Shown here: positions 1-10,949 of the stretch, in pieces
Position numbering within the stretch: position 1 is the first letter of the stretch
Layout of the letters: every line of letters begins with the position of its first letter
Source: Augochlora pura
Lineage: Eukaryota; Arthropoda; Insecta; Hymenoptera; Halictidae
Assembly: GCF_028453695.1 (NCBI RefSeq)
Contig: NC_135774.1
Location: forward strand, 5,766,001 to 5,830,000
Length of the DNA stretch: 64,000 nucleotides
Reading direction: 5' to 3'
Translations under genes and position numbers: made by a program
Notes under the pieces: generated by a model
Database searches by the model: none
What the model saw: only the letters and a program-made list of their open reading frames with translations
Told to the model about the DNA's origin: nothing

Positions 1-577
1 TCACTTAAGATGTCTTATAGAGACGTCCCTAGGATGTTTCTGAGGCGTTTGTAAGACATTCGAAACGTTTTATAGACGGCTAATACCTGAAAATAGTCCT
101 AAAGACGTCCACGATGTGTTTATGAAACTTCCGCAAGACGTCAATAAAACGTCCACAAGATGTTGATAATACGACCATAAGATAGACTTCTTTTGGACTT
201 CTAAAGACTAGAACGTCTATCTTAGGTCTGAACGTCATTAAAGCGTCTTAGCGACGTCACCAATTGGATGTCCTTTTAAGATATGAAATAAAACGTCTTA
301 GACGTCTTATCTCGGTTGTTGTAAAACGTCCAAATTAAAGACATCTTTAAGACGTCTTATAACACATTGTAAAGGCAGCTTAAAGAAACGTATTAGAGAC
401 TAATCCAGGACATCTTAGACAATCTCTAAAGATGTCTTTTACGAGATGTCTTTAAGCAACCTTTAAGGATATCTGTTGTGAGACGTCTTCAAGACAACCT
501 AACGACGCGTCGCAAAGTGGTTACCCGTTCCACGTCTTCAATGCAACATACTTTTAACATCGGAAATAAGAAGTCTT

Positions 578-800
578 GAACGTCTTTAAGATGTCTTATC
601 TCAGACGTTGTAAAGACGTCCAACTTGGAACGTCTTTAAGATGCCTTATCTTAGACGTTGTAAAGACGTCCAACTTAGAACGTCTTCAAGATGTCTTATC
701 TCAGACGTTATAAAGACTTTCAACCTAGAACGTCTTTAAGATGTCTTATATCAGACGTTGTAAAGACGTTCAACTTAGAACGTCGTTAAGACGTCTTAAA
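578..800. repeat. 50-bp tandem array within the GACGTC repeat
   Basis: A 50-bp unit is repeated head to tail: units start at 578, 628, 678, 728 and (partial) 778. Each begins GAACGTCTTTAAGATGTCTT and contains CAGACGTTGTAAAGACGT. The copies differ by only a few substitutions, so this array is younger or better homogenised than the surrounding degenerate repeat. Confidence 0.92.
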
Positions 801-1141
801 GACGTCCCATGATAGACATCTATAAAGATTGCTTAAAGACGTTTGATATATGACTATTTAGGATGTCTTAGAGTCCAATTTAGGACATCTTCCAGCGATC
901 TTTAAAGATATCTTGTTTTGAGACGTCATTAAGACATTCTAATCGTTTTTACGTTTTCACTGAAGCGGTTATTTTAACATTTGAAATAAGATGTCTTGGT
1001 TATCTCTTAAATGTTTTATCCCAGTCATTCGAAAGACGTTCAAATTGCGACGTCTTTCAGACATCTCAAAAACGTCTCCCACAACACATACCCTAAAGCC
1101 ATCTCAAACACGTCTTGAACACAAATTCGTACCATCATCAA

Positions 1142-1159
1142 CCCCCCCCCCCCCCCCCC
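1142..1159 (+). repeat. poly-C run
   Basis: This is an uninterrupted run of about 18 C inside the GACGTC block. It is a simple homopolymer and prone to sequencing and assembly error. Confidence 0.95.
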
Positions 1160-1319
1160 ATCATCAAGTCGTCTATCACGCAATATCTTTAAAACGCCTA
1201 TTCTAGGTCACAAGTCTTCCACCCCCAAAACAGTATCAGAACAGACATCTGCAAGACGTATACTTATATTAAGTTCGTTTATTCTTCAGACCAGACTAAC
1301 ATCTGCAACAATCGCGGCC

Positions 1320-2160
1320 ATTTTTCCGCGTTGGTCAACCAATGCGATCGCAACAAGCCTCGCTCGGCTGGTCGGAAGACCAGCGTGCTCGTTCTGCAAG
1401 TGGAAATTCAATATATCGAGTGCCTCGATTCTGTTCCTATCCTCCGCGCCCTTCTCCCGCCTACCACCCTCACCCGTCCCTCTTCTTCACCCCATAGTTC
1501 ACCCTTTCCCTTCCTCCTGGCTCACCCTTTTTTTTCCCAGCGCACCTTCACCATCCCTCTCCTCTTTACTACTGACCTTCTCTTCACTTCTGCTGCCCCT
1601 CTCCCCTCTTCTTCATCGCTACCTCTTCCTTCTCTTCGTTGAAATCGCGACAGAAACGAATCGGAAAATTCGAAATCGAAAATAGAACGCGCGCGCGCGA
1701 GTCGGAAGTTCTGTTTAATCGCGAAGCGAGCGATATTAAACGCGCCGGCTAAAAAGGTCGTCGCAGAACGCTGGGTCAAAGAAACTAATTGCGGATGGCG
1801 GCGGGCGATACTGATAGGAAGCTGAAAGCAAATTTAAATAAAAAGCGGCCATTTAGAGGGGCCGGCTCGCTTTATCTAGGGCCGTAGATAAAAAGCGCAA
1901 TGTGCTCTTCCGCCGTACGGATTCATTTTACATGCAAAACAATTTTTAATTAATCCGCGAAATATGCAGTGCGAAGCATGGCTGCCGTATCAGCTCGTTC
2001 TGGGCTCGCTTTATCGGCCGTGCTTCGTGGAAATAGAATTTCAATTAGAGATTTTGCATTTTTTTTTTCAGCGGCGCAACCGAAGCGTAGTCTGGAAGTG
2101 ATGCGAAATGTGATATGCCATGGGTGTGTGTACAGAGAGTGTAAAAGTCGCTCGTAATAG
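1320..2160. other. unique island with a polypyrimidine tract; no gene recognised
   Basis: This is CpG-rich, non-repetitive sequence. A C/T-rich tract at about 1440-1640 creates spurious ORFs on both strands rich in S, P, L or R and E. I see no protein similarity and no clear exon structure. It may be intergenic or intronic single-copy DNA. Confidence 0.5.
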
Positions 2161-2169
2161 GAACTAAGG

Positions 2170-2410
2170 GGTTCCTCAGGCGATTTAGAGCAACTTTTTC
2201 CTTCGCAAAAACTTTCCGTGAGGCGTCGTTTACGAATTATTTACTAAAAACGGTGGAGAATAGTGCATCGCCGCGTTTCGTGGAAAATTGGGTGGGGACC
2301 GACGGTTGATTTGCATTAATATCTCGATAACCAAGCCGATTAGCTCGAAATGGAAGAAGGAAAAGTTGTTTAGATTGTCGACTTTCATAACATATTTCAA
2401 GGCCATTGAA
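2170..2410. repeat. fold-back repeat family A, copy 1
   Basis: The left arm (about 2176-2250: GAGCAACTTTTTCCTTCGC, then a TTTACGAATTATTTAC segment) matches the left arms of the copies near 4035, 27220 and 53455. A degenerate right arm (about 2345-2380: GAAGGAAAAGTTGTTT) is its approximate reverse complement. This looks like a decayed non-autonomous DNA element. Confidence 0.6.
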
Positions 2411-3280
2411 ATCGAAAATGGTTTCTTATATTAATATAATAAATCATTAGATCTTTAAACCGCTCGTTCACTTCGTGAAAGGAACATATTACAACGGAGT
2501 TGTGAATTGTTTAAATTAATGTTAATAAATCAATGTTGGTAATGTTTATATTATTTAAGTTTTCGTTATAGGCTCAGATTGAAAAGTTGAGAGTAAGAAT
2601 CGTAATAAAAATAATAATGTTAGAAATGATAAATTTCTGCATTATAAAAATCTAGGATAAATGGAAGCAAAGTTCCTAATAATAGTAATAATAATAATAT
2701 GAATTCATTGATGTTTTCAATGATATTTTCTTTCCTTTAACTATCTATTTACTTTGCCCTTACTATCCATTCCTCCCTTATTATACAACTAATATTTTTC
2801 TACTTTCTTGGTGACATTTCGTATTTATATTCCCATACTAGTGTCACAGGTATTTATCAGCCGTGAATAAAAAAGAAAGGTGTCTAGGATCCGGGAATAG
2901 ATGTTGTTATTAGGATTTTCTGATCTTATAATGTTCGCTTATACTTTATATATTCTATTATTCTATTCGAGATTTTGACAGGCTTGTGGCGATGTTGAAA
3001 GACACATGTATTTCGTTTGAGCGACTGAACTTTATTCATTAGTCTGTTGACCTCTTTATACAGAGATTTGCAGGAAGTGGGTTAACTTAGAAAATGCTGC
3101 CCTCAGCATTGCAGCTATAGTCGGTTAACAATAATACTAACAGTAACAGTCATAATAAAAATAATAATTACAAAAACACAAGCTATCTCCCAAATAATAA
3201 TAATATAAATTCTCTCCTTAACTGTCCATTTACGCTCCCTTCAACCCTCCCGTTACTATAGCCTAACTGTTCCCGCCTCC
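2411..3280. other. AT-rich desert with AAT/ATA microsatellites
   Basis: This is AT-rich single-copy-like DNA with short imperfect (AAT)n/(ATA)n tracts near 2600-2700 and 3125-3215. No ORF or known repeat is recognisable. Confidence 0.5.
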
Positions 3281-3960
3281 CGTATTCAACAACCATGATC
3301 GATTTCGTCGTTTCTATATCGATCTCTCGGCCGCAGCGACGATTAACAATTTTCTATTCTTTTACTGCCCTCCCTCCCCTCCCTCCATCAGTTGCATTCG
3401 GAGGGTTCGGTTAATGAAAGGGCGATCGTGGCAATTGTCGATGCCGCGCGGCTGTATAATTTGCAGGTTCGAGCCGTAATTAATCGCGCGACTCGCGTCG
3501 AATTATGGCGGGATTATTGAAATTTCGCAAAATTCTGACGCGCCGCCATTGGAATATTTGCGCTTCGCGGCAGCCAAATGTTTACGGATGTTAGAGCCCG
3601 CTGTTGTCCTTGATAATAATGCGGGGACTTTTATCAGACCCCTCCCACCACCCACCACCCCTCCCACCATACTAAATCGTACGTGATCAATGTTAGGAGA
3701 ACAATGATTCGGACGCGAACGCGTCGATTTCCATCAGTTCCGCGATTTTCATACGCCAATGAATTTCATCTCCATTTTGCGGAAGCAGATCTTTGTTCTT
3801 CTCGCGCTGTTTATTATATTATTATCTCATGGATCACGTGATCTTCCATTTAAACGGCGATTTCCGGAGATTTGTTTAAATTATTTCGCTCCGTGCGTTT
3901 TGTTGAAGGAATTTGTTAAATTTAACAACGATTGAAATTAGTAATGTAAGGGATCAATTT
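3281..3960. other. CpG-rich unique island; no gene recognised
   Basis: The composition shifts to balanced GC with frequent CpG (for example TCGCGCGACTCGCGTCG near 3484). There is no long ORF, no tRNA-like fold and no clear splice-bounded exon. It could be regulatory or ancient single-copy sequence between repeats. Confidence 0.4.
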
Positions 3961-3999
3961 TTGTTACAACGACTTGTTTATTTATTAGACTACTGAGAG

Positions 4000-4320
4000 C
4001 AGAATTTTTTAGCAGTGAAGAATAAGGAGATACTTGAGGTGATTTCAAGCAACTTTTTCTTTTGCAAAAATTTTCTTTGAGCTGTTGCTAACGAGTTATT
4101 AACGAAAAAAAGTTGACCAATGGGAGGCGTACTCGGGCTGACGTGTAGCGGCTAAGGCAGCGAGTGGGAGAAGTAAAGTTCCGTTCATTGGTGAATATGT
4201 ATTGTTAATAACTCATTAAAAATTCCTGGAAGAAAATTTTTGTTACGGAGAAAGTTGTTTGAATTGATCTTAATTAACAAAAATTTTCGGATTCTTAACA
4301 TTTTTGGGACAATCTGTGCA
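4000..4320. repeat. fold-back repeat family A, copy 2 (most complete)
   Basis: The left arm (about 4038-4125) contains CAAGCAACTTTTTCTTTTGC, then GAGTTATTAACGAAAAA and TTGACCAATGGGAGG. The right arm (about 4185-4300) is its reverse complement, with CATTGGTGAAT, TTAATAACTCATTAA and GAGAAAGTTGTTTGAA. The right arm ends near TTTGGGAC, which fits a GTCCC-type terminus. A ~60-base GC-rich centre separates the arms. It looks like a non-autonomous fold-back or MITE element; related copies are near 2170, 27176 and 53437. Confidence 0.75.
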
Positions 4321-4324
4321 CTAT

Positions 4325-5510
4325 AGTAATCATTACATTTTGCTGTTATATATTGTAGTAGTCGCTATGTTGTTGTATATTTTGTTGTAGTCCTTATATT
4401 ATTTTATTACATACTGTAATAGACAATATATTGCTATTAAATGTTTTAGTAGTCATTGTATTATTCTATTAAATATTATATTATAATAGTCATTATACAG
4501 GGTGGGGCCGAAACTATTGCCACCTCAAATATCTTCGAAACTATAAGTTTCACAGAAATATTTGCTGAAACAAAATTGCACAGTACGAAGGGGGACATCC
4601 GGTGGCGATAATAGTTTTTTTGCAGGTGGAGGCACTTTGGACATTTGAAGGTCACCTTCATTTTTTTTAACGGATCGGTCTATTTTTGCTTCCGTATTAT
4701 GATAGAGGATCTTAAAACGAGTTCAACGACCTATTACACAAGGTCATTGAACGAAAAAAAAATAAAAAAAAAATAAAAAATTATTGCAGCCTGTGCGTCA
4801 ATAAGTTCTGGCGCTGAGAAACTTACAAGTCAATCAATCGTAATAAGAATCCAATGTTGCATTGATAGTTATGGTCATCATTTCGAACACCTACTATAAA
4901 CTTATGTTCTATTTACTACCAAAACTGAAAGTATTATCGCCTTTCTCTACTTTCTATGACCTTCAATGACCTTGTGTACTAGGTCGTTCAACTCATTTTA
5001 AGATCCTCTATCATGATACGGAAGCAAAAATAGACCGATCCATTAAAAAAAATCAAGGTGACCTTCAAATGTCCGAAGTGCCTCCACCTGCAAAAAAACT
5101 ATTATCGTCAACAAATGTCCCCCTTCGTACTGTGCAATTTTGTTTGAGCAAATATTTCTGTGAAACTTATAATTTCGAAGATATTTGAGGTGGCAATAGT
5201 TTCGGCCCCACCCTGTATTGTGCTATTATATATTATAGTAGCCACTATATTAGTCTATTATATTTTATAATAGTCATTATATTATTTTATCATATATTGC
5301 AGTAGGCATTATGTTATTTTATGCATATTATAGTAGTCCTTATATTATGCAATTATATACTGCAGTAGTCACTATTCTATTATATGTTATAATAATCATT
5401 ATATTGTGTTATTTATATTATAATAGCCACTATATTATTCTATTGTATGCTACAATAGTTATTATATTATACTATTATAATATTGGCATAAATATTTATG
5501 ATACTATTAT
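4325..5510. repeat. ~33-36-bp AT-rich minisatellite, split by a MITE
   Basis: Units of the form TATTATAGTAGTCATTATATTAT, about 33-36 bp long and imperfect, are repeated at 4325-4497 and continue at 5216-5510. The 718-bp element at 4498-5215 interrupts the array, so the array predates the insertion. ORFs here, such as one rich in Y and I at 5311-5514, are artefacts of the repeat. Confidence 0.8.
4498..5215. mobile_element. TA-flanked long-TIR fold-back MITE
   Basis: The element begins CAGGGTGGGGCCGAAAC and ends with the reverse complement, GTTTCGGCCCCACCCTG. A TA sits on each side (4496-4497 and 5216-5217), as in Tc1/mariner target duplications. The arms are about 245 bp each (about 4498-4745 and 4970-5215) and match closely over their whole length, including a CTGCAAAAAAAC segment. 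The ~220-bp centre has A-rich runs and no ORF. It carries no transposase, so it must have been mobilised in trans. Confidence 0.88.
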
Positions 5511-6270
5511 ATAACATAAAATTTGCACTGAAATGACTGTACGCTATTTAATAATTATATTATTAATATACTATTAATACACTATTAATATAATACTCAT
5601 TAAAATAAGGCAACGTTTATAATTTTCGAAAGCGTCATATAAACCTGATATAACAACAGATCTCATGACTAATAATAATAATGATAATAATAATGATTTA
5701 CAATGTACATATTAAGTAAAATTAATGTATAGTATATGTTATAGTATAGTAACGCACAGTATAATATATCAAATATGATATAATACAGTATAATAAAGTA
5801 TAGTATTATACAATAAAATATAATATAGCATAACATAACATAATTTATAATACTGTGTACAGTTGCATTAAAAATCAGAACGGAGTTCCACGAAACCGTT
5901 GCCAAATCGATGCAACTTATTTTGTTAATATCTGAGTAACAATGCATCGTAGACATCACTTGCATACTTTTTTACACAGAATTCAACGCTTTATCCGAAT
6001 CCATTAACAAACATTAACTATTTTATTGAAAAAATTCAAAGTAACCTTTGTTCTTTTATTAAAAGCTTCAAAGCGTCATAAAAATGATTACACCATTATA
6101 CGCCCCTAAAAAGAACAAGCAACTTTTGTTCGAAACATTTATCCCTACGACATATATTTCACTAGTTATTCAAGGTCATACGTCTCGTCCTATGCAGCAC
6201 ATAGTACAGGGCCGTAGCAATAGGTGCCGCAAAGGGCGCCACACAATCTGGGCAGGTTAACACAATAATA
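5511..6270. other. AT-rich desert
   Basis: This stretch is AT-rich, with degenerate ATA/TAA repeats (5560-5850) and a less repetitive portion from 5860 that shows no similarity I recognise. ORFs rich in Y, I and L on the minus strand are low-complexity artefacts. Confidence 0.5.
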
Positions 6271-7005
6271 CAGCATCGTTTCCGGACGATATCGACACGT
6301 CGCAGACGTAGATACAAACGTAGCCAGTAATTAACGCGTCGATCGACCGTAAAAGCGTTGTTAAACGCGCGTCCGAACCCCCTCGAAAATAATCAGCGGC
6401 AAACAAACGGGCTCGTTTGATTGTTCAGGCCGAACAAAGACCGGTAAACTCTGTCTAACCGGCCCGCCGAACACGTCGACTAATTAACAGCGAATCTCCA
6501 CCCCTTCCACCACCACCCCACCCCCCGCTCTGTCGGTGGATTTTTGTCGAACGACGTCGAAATAAATCAGGAAACCGTTTTAATTGGTCACAGACGAAAC
6601 GATCAAACGATTAGTTGCAATCCTGTTGCGGCCGATAGCTGGCCGATGGATGGACGCGCCTCGCTTATGTTTTTCCGTCTTATTTTTCCTGTTTCGAGCG
6701 CAACGTAGCGACGAAGAGGCAACGTGATTCGGATCTCCGTTTGTTTGTTGTCGGTGCATTTTGCGAAACACGATCCGTTTTCCATATTTTTATCAGAGGG
6801 ATATTTTTATTCGCTCGCGGCGAAATGCACCGTTTTGCAAAATAAGAGGAATTAGCTTCGCCGTATCGAAAAAAGAATTTGAACGCGGCTCCCGATCGGT
6901 CACTCTGTCAATATTTATTAATGCGAAGTTCATTAATAATGGATATGGTGTTTCACGCGTGTAATTCGATCGACGAATGGCGGGATGGAATGGCCTGTTT
7001 GTCAT
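6271..7005. other. CpG-rich unique island; no gene recognised
   Basis: This is balanced, CpG-rich sequence with many overlapping short ORFs on both strands (60-70 codons), none convincing. The ORFs on opposite strands at about 6761-7005 shadow each other. No domain, signal peptide or splice-site set stands out. Confidence 0.4.
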
Positions 7006-7600
7006 ATTGACATTTTTCAGACGTTCTAGACGTATATGGACGGTTTTTAGACATTCGAGAAGTCATTAAAAAGTTTTCAAATCATTTGAGATTTCCTTAC
7101 AACATCTTACAGACATCGAAGGCGCTTTTAAGATATCTTTCAGAAATTTGTGACATCCTCAAGACATTTGAGACACCTTTAAGACGTCTTCCAAATATTT
7201 GAGATGCCTTTCAGACATCCCAGTACGTCTTTAAGACGTCTGTTGAGATTCGAGATGTCTTTCAGACATTGGGGACGTCATTATGACGTTTTAAAAACAT
7301 TCGGGACGTCTGTCATACGTTTGAGATGTCTTTCAGAAGTTCCAGACGTCTTTAAAACGTCTTTCAAACATTGGTGGACATCTTTAAGGCGGGCTCAAAA
7401 TATCCAGACTGCCTTTCATATATTCGAAAGCTTTTTAAGACTTCTTTCAGACATCAGGACATCATTAAGACGCTTTCAAAATACTGGGGACGTGTTTCGG
7501 ACATTCGAGACGTTTTTGAGATGTTCGAAACGTCTTTAAGACATTTTAGACTTCTCTAATACTCTCTCGACGTCTTCGAGAAAAATTCCTAACTCATTCG
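7006..7600. repeat. GACGTC-type repeat, block 2
   Basis: This is a dense array of GA(C/T)GTCTTTAAGACGTC, TTTCAGACATT and CGAGACGTC words with a loose ~30-bp rhythm. The 111-codon ORF at 7204-7539 is a by-product: its residues simply repeat translations of the unit. Confidence 0.85.
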
Positions 7601-7621
7601 TGTTGTCTCAAATTGGCGTAC

Positions 7622-7932
7622 TTAACCAGTTAACTGTAGCTATCTCTTTGCAAAACGTCCACCAGTGTGCGTCGCGATAATCAAGCGATGACGAAGGAAA
7701 TTACGAATCCAACTCAAATTGTTTAGAACTTTCATTTGTTTGTTTTATTTCGTCTTGACCACTAAACATTTTAAACATACTAAAATTTACGAATATAATT
7801 TAGTTTTCGCCAGAATTACATTTTGAATATCAAATTGTAACCTTTTACGCATGAGGGATATAATCGTCATGACACAAAACTCTGCCACATCTCTATAACG
7901 GATATAGTCGTCGAACACACTTAACTGGTTAA
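7622..7932. mobile_element. piggyBac-type MITE (CCAGTTAA family), copy 1
   Basis: The element is bounded by TTAA on both sides, with terminal repeats TTAACCAGTTAA (7622) and TTAACTGGTTAA (7921-7932). The interior includes CACCAGTGTGCGTCGCGA and GGATATAGTCGTCGAAC, which recur in the copy at 40900-41143. There is no ORF. The TTAA target and short TIRs fit a non-autonomous piggyBac-like element. Confidence 0.8.
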
Positions 7933-8520
7933 GAAATCAACTGCATATTGGCATACAATATTACACACGATCGAGCCCTCTAGCGCGATGCCGTGCACAA
8001 GCTACTCCTCCGAAGTTTCCAGAAACAGGGAAAGCCACCCAGCGAGAATAGTTCCCTGTTTTTTTTTTACCCCCACCCGCCCTTAGTTCACGTTACCTGC
8101 CGCACAATTCCTGCGGTCCCATAAATCTCTCGTTCCGCGTCGACTATACACCGCTCGGTGTAATCGTCCATTTCGTACTAGACTCTCGTCGAACGACGGT
8201 TCCTCTATTCGTTCTCTCGTGAAACTGTATATATGTATATATGTATATATATATATACACATCTATATACATCGACTGCGCCCCGTGCAACGCTGGTCTC
8301 CACCCTCCTTTCGGAGGTTTTCATTCGGCCCGTGAAATATACGATCGAACTGTGGCTCTGCAAGCTCCTTTTTTTTTTCTCCTTTCACTGTCAGAATACC
8401 AGTCGCCGCCTGTCCGAGATAAAGCTGTTTACACGTCGCCGCGTATTTCATCTTCTTGTCCAGCGATCTCTGACAAATTCGGGACACTCGCTGGCCGATT
8501 AACTGAACTGGCTGGTTGCT
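7933..8520. other. unique island with (TATATG)n/(TA)n tract
   Basis: This is mixed single-copy sequence. It holds a poly-T run (8060-8069), an imperfect TATATG/TA microsatellite (8228-8262) and a T run near 8369. Overlapping 74-130 codon ORFs on both strands are low-quality and include microsatellite translation. No gene is recognised. Confidence 0.4.
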
Positions 8521-9040
8521 GGCCTTCCTTTTTTTTTATTTATTTATTTATTTATGTATTTTGCTGTGACACTTTCTTCAGTGTAACTGTCGGTTTTATT
8601 AATAATATTGATAATGCTTCTTATTGTTGTTAGGGTTTATGTTGTTAATTTTAATGCTATGTTTATTAAGGAAGTGTCATCACAACTAACAGTATATATA
8701 TAATATTATATATATATATAAGTTATTACTGATAATAAATATTACTGATATTAGTTTCTTAAGGAATTGATGTTAAAACAAATAATGTAAGAATACAATA
8801 TAATATTACATATAATCTATTAGGCATCAGTATTAGTAACAAAGTATATAAAATGTTTCTTAAGGAATTTAAAAACAATTAGCACTGGTTAAATGTATAG
8901 TTTAGGATAAATAAATCTTTTACAACAAATACAGAATACTGTGCCATTAACTGGTACTCACAAAATATTTTTCGTCTATTATATATTTAGCTGCGAAACT
9001 CCCTTCGGTCTTATTGACAATACACAACATTAATTGCATT
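8521..9040. other. AT-rich desert with (TTTA)n and (TA)n
   Basis: A (TTTA)n tract at about 8529-8555 and (TA)n at about 8690-8720 are followed by AT-rich sequence with ATTACTGATA-like words. No coding or recognisable repeat family is seen. Confidence 0.5.
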
Positions 9041-9545
9041 ACGAGATGTCTTTAAGATAATCTCGACGTATATTGCCGTCCGTAAGACGACTTTTAGACA
9101 TTCAAGACATCCTTAAGGTGTTTGAAACGTCTTTCAGACATTCGAGATGTCCTTAAGACATTAATCACGTCTTTCAGGCCTTCGAGTCGTCCTTAACACG
9201 TTCGTCGCTGCGTCAACGATATTTGAGTGACAGGTATGCTTCTGTGGGGGCCCCGTCACCCAAATATGACTAACTGATATTCAATGATATTCAAGATTTT
9301 ATTTATTTAATTTATAAAAATACCATTTGTAACACAGGAATTTAATGAAATAAGCACCGACAAATGTAAAATATACAAAATAAAAATACAGTTATGCATT
9401 AATTTATATTTAATGTATAAAATATAACGTTATACAATGCATTCTGATTAGCGGATTTGGGCCCGGTATGAATTTCGAGCGATTCGCGCTGGGCGACGAA
9501 CGTGTTAAGACATTCAAGACTTCTTTCAGACATTCGAGATTGCTT
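9041..9545. repeat. GACGTC-type repeat, block 3, split by a MITE
   Basis: GACGTC/TTTCAGACATTCGAGA words run from 9041 to 9192 and resume at 9505-9545. The TTAA-flanked element at 9193-9508 lies between. The two sides join naturally through the TTAA of the repeat core, which shows the element inserted into a pre-existing array. Confidence 0.8.
9193..9508. mobile_element. piggyBac-type MITE (CACGTTCGTCGC family), copy 1
   Basis: The termini are TTAACACGTTCGTCGC and GCGACGAACGTGTTAA, that is, TTAA plus a 12-13 bp inverted repeat. Near the left end is GGGGGCCCCGTCACCC, shared in inverted orientation with the copy at 38247-38601. The interior is AT-rich and noncoding. It is a non-autonomous element. 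Confidence 0.85.
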
Positions 9546-10300
9546 ATCTAACAATGCAAAGTAACACTAACAAAAAGACTGAGACGAATTTTTAAAAATT
9601 CTTAAAAATATCTTTCATTCTCTTAAAAATCTCCATGTAGAGAAAAAATTAAAAATCCATGAAATTTGCAAAATTTTTCAATAAACGCAGGTGACGTAAA
9701 CCGTGTTTTGCAGTTTTTGAATTTGATCGTTACCGCGAATAAATATTTGAAAAAATATTGGAAAATATGGATCACATATTTGGGGAAACATATAGAGAAT
9801 ATCGCGTCATAGGGCGGGGTTCATGGGTCCCATGGGAGGGCAAGCGAATCGCCGAGAAGCGAGCTCGGACGCCGTGGTGTACGACAAAGCCCCGTTGTCC
9901 CTGAAAACGCTTCGTCAAAAATTTAATCTGCTTTCCGGACGGCGGAGTCCGGACTACATTAATTAGAGCCACAATTACGGTAATGGGGTAGTTCGTGCGT
10001 CGCAATTATCGCAGCGCCGCGAAGGCAGTTAATTAAGAGAAATTCAATTAAGCTCTTTCGGCGCTCGGCGTGGCCGCGAAGGTGGGCCTGCACGCACCGG
10101 ACCGATTTCGAAACCGGTCAACTTTATTTTACGCTGACATCGCGTCCCCGGCGAACCACTTGGCTGCCCTTCGACCGCCAGAACCCATGACTAGGCTTTG
10201 TCGAGCTACTCGAACCAGAAACGGCAATACCGTTATGCCTGACGCACCTTAACTTCAACTGATGGTAGATGGCAAATTTTTTTGGAAAGTTTAATTACAT
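9546..10300. other. AT-rich then CpG-rich island; no gene recognised
   Basis: The first part (to about 9770) is AT-rich. From 9780 to 10255 the sequence is CpG-rich, with ORFs of 60-77 codons on both strands that show no recognisable similarity. It may be single-copy conserved DNA, but nothing in it identifies a gene. Confidence 0.4.
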
Positions 10301-10640
10301 TTGTTAACTCTTTGAAATGTCTTTCAGACATTTGGGCGCCTTGAAGACGTCTTTCAGACGTTGGACACGTCCTTAAGACATTCGAGACGTATATAGACAT
10401 CTTTCAAATATTAGAGACGTCTCTAAGGCGTCTATAAGACATTCGAGAAGTAATTAAAAAGTCGTCAATATACTCGAAACGTCTTTAAGACGTTTTTCAG
10501 ACAATTGAGACGTACTTAGGACGTCTTTCAGATATTCTAGACATTCGAGACGCATAGAAAAATCTTCCAGATTATTAATACGTCTTATAAATATTTAGAC
10601 GTCTTTAGCACGTCTTTAAGACATTCGAAAAGTCTGAAGG
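10300..10640. repeat. GACGTC-type repeat, block 4
   Basis: This is the same word set as block 2 (GACGTCTTTCAGACGTT, CTTAAGACATTCGAGACG) with a loose ~30-bp rhythm. Confidence 0.85.
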
Positions 10641-10795
10641 TGTTAAATGGGAATTTATATAACGAGTCTTCAGTTATTACCAATTTATTTCCAACAATCG
10701 ATTAACTCGTGGTCTATGCATTACGCCGTGTTACCCCACGGAAAAACAAAAATCGACTGACTCTTCGAATGCAAAAGAAGAAATGTATATACAAC

Positions 10796-10860
10796 GAGAG
10801 AGGGAGAGAGAGAGAGAGAGACAGACAGACAGAGACAGAGAGACAGAGAGAGAGAGAGAG
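10796..10860 (+). repeat. (GA)n/(CAGA)n microsatellite
   Basis: This is a purine-rich GAGA/CAGA simple repeat. It generates R/E- and L/S-rich ORFs on the two strands, which I reject as genes. Confidence 0.95.
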
Positions 10861-10949
10861 TACGGTTAAAACATCCGTGTTGTCACATGTGGATAATTTT
10901 CCTTTTCGACAAGGGCATAGTGGCAGTGCCATGACTGCAACAAGCCACT

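Larger units (their letters stand above)
1..1265. repeat. GACGTC-type degenerate repeat, block 1
   Basis: This stretch is made almost entirely of short words related to GACGTC, TTTAAGAC, AACGTC and GATGTC, spaced irregularly and on both strands (the core is self-complementary). The first 60 bases hold a longer shared module (CTAGGATGTTTCTGAGGCG) that recurs in blocks tens of kilobases away. The block includes an ordered tandem array at 578-800 and a poly-C run at 1142-1159. It contains no coding potential: the few short ORFs are low-complexity. The repeat family is not one I recognise. Confidence 0.85.

Noticed and set aside
7204..7559. 111-codon ORF in a GACGTC block
   Set aside because: Its residues are translations of the repeat words, and the same words occur everywhere without an open frame.
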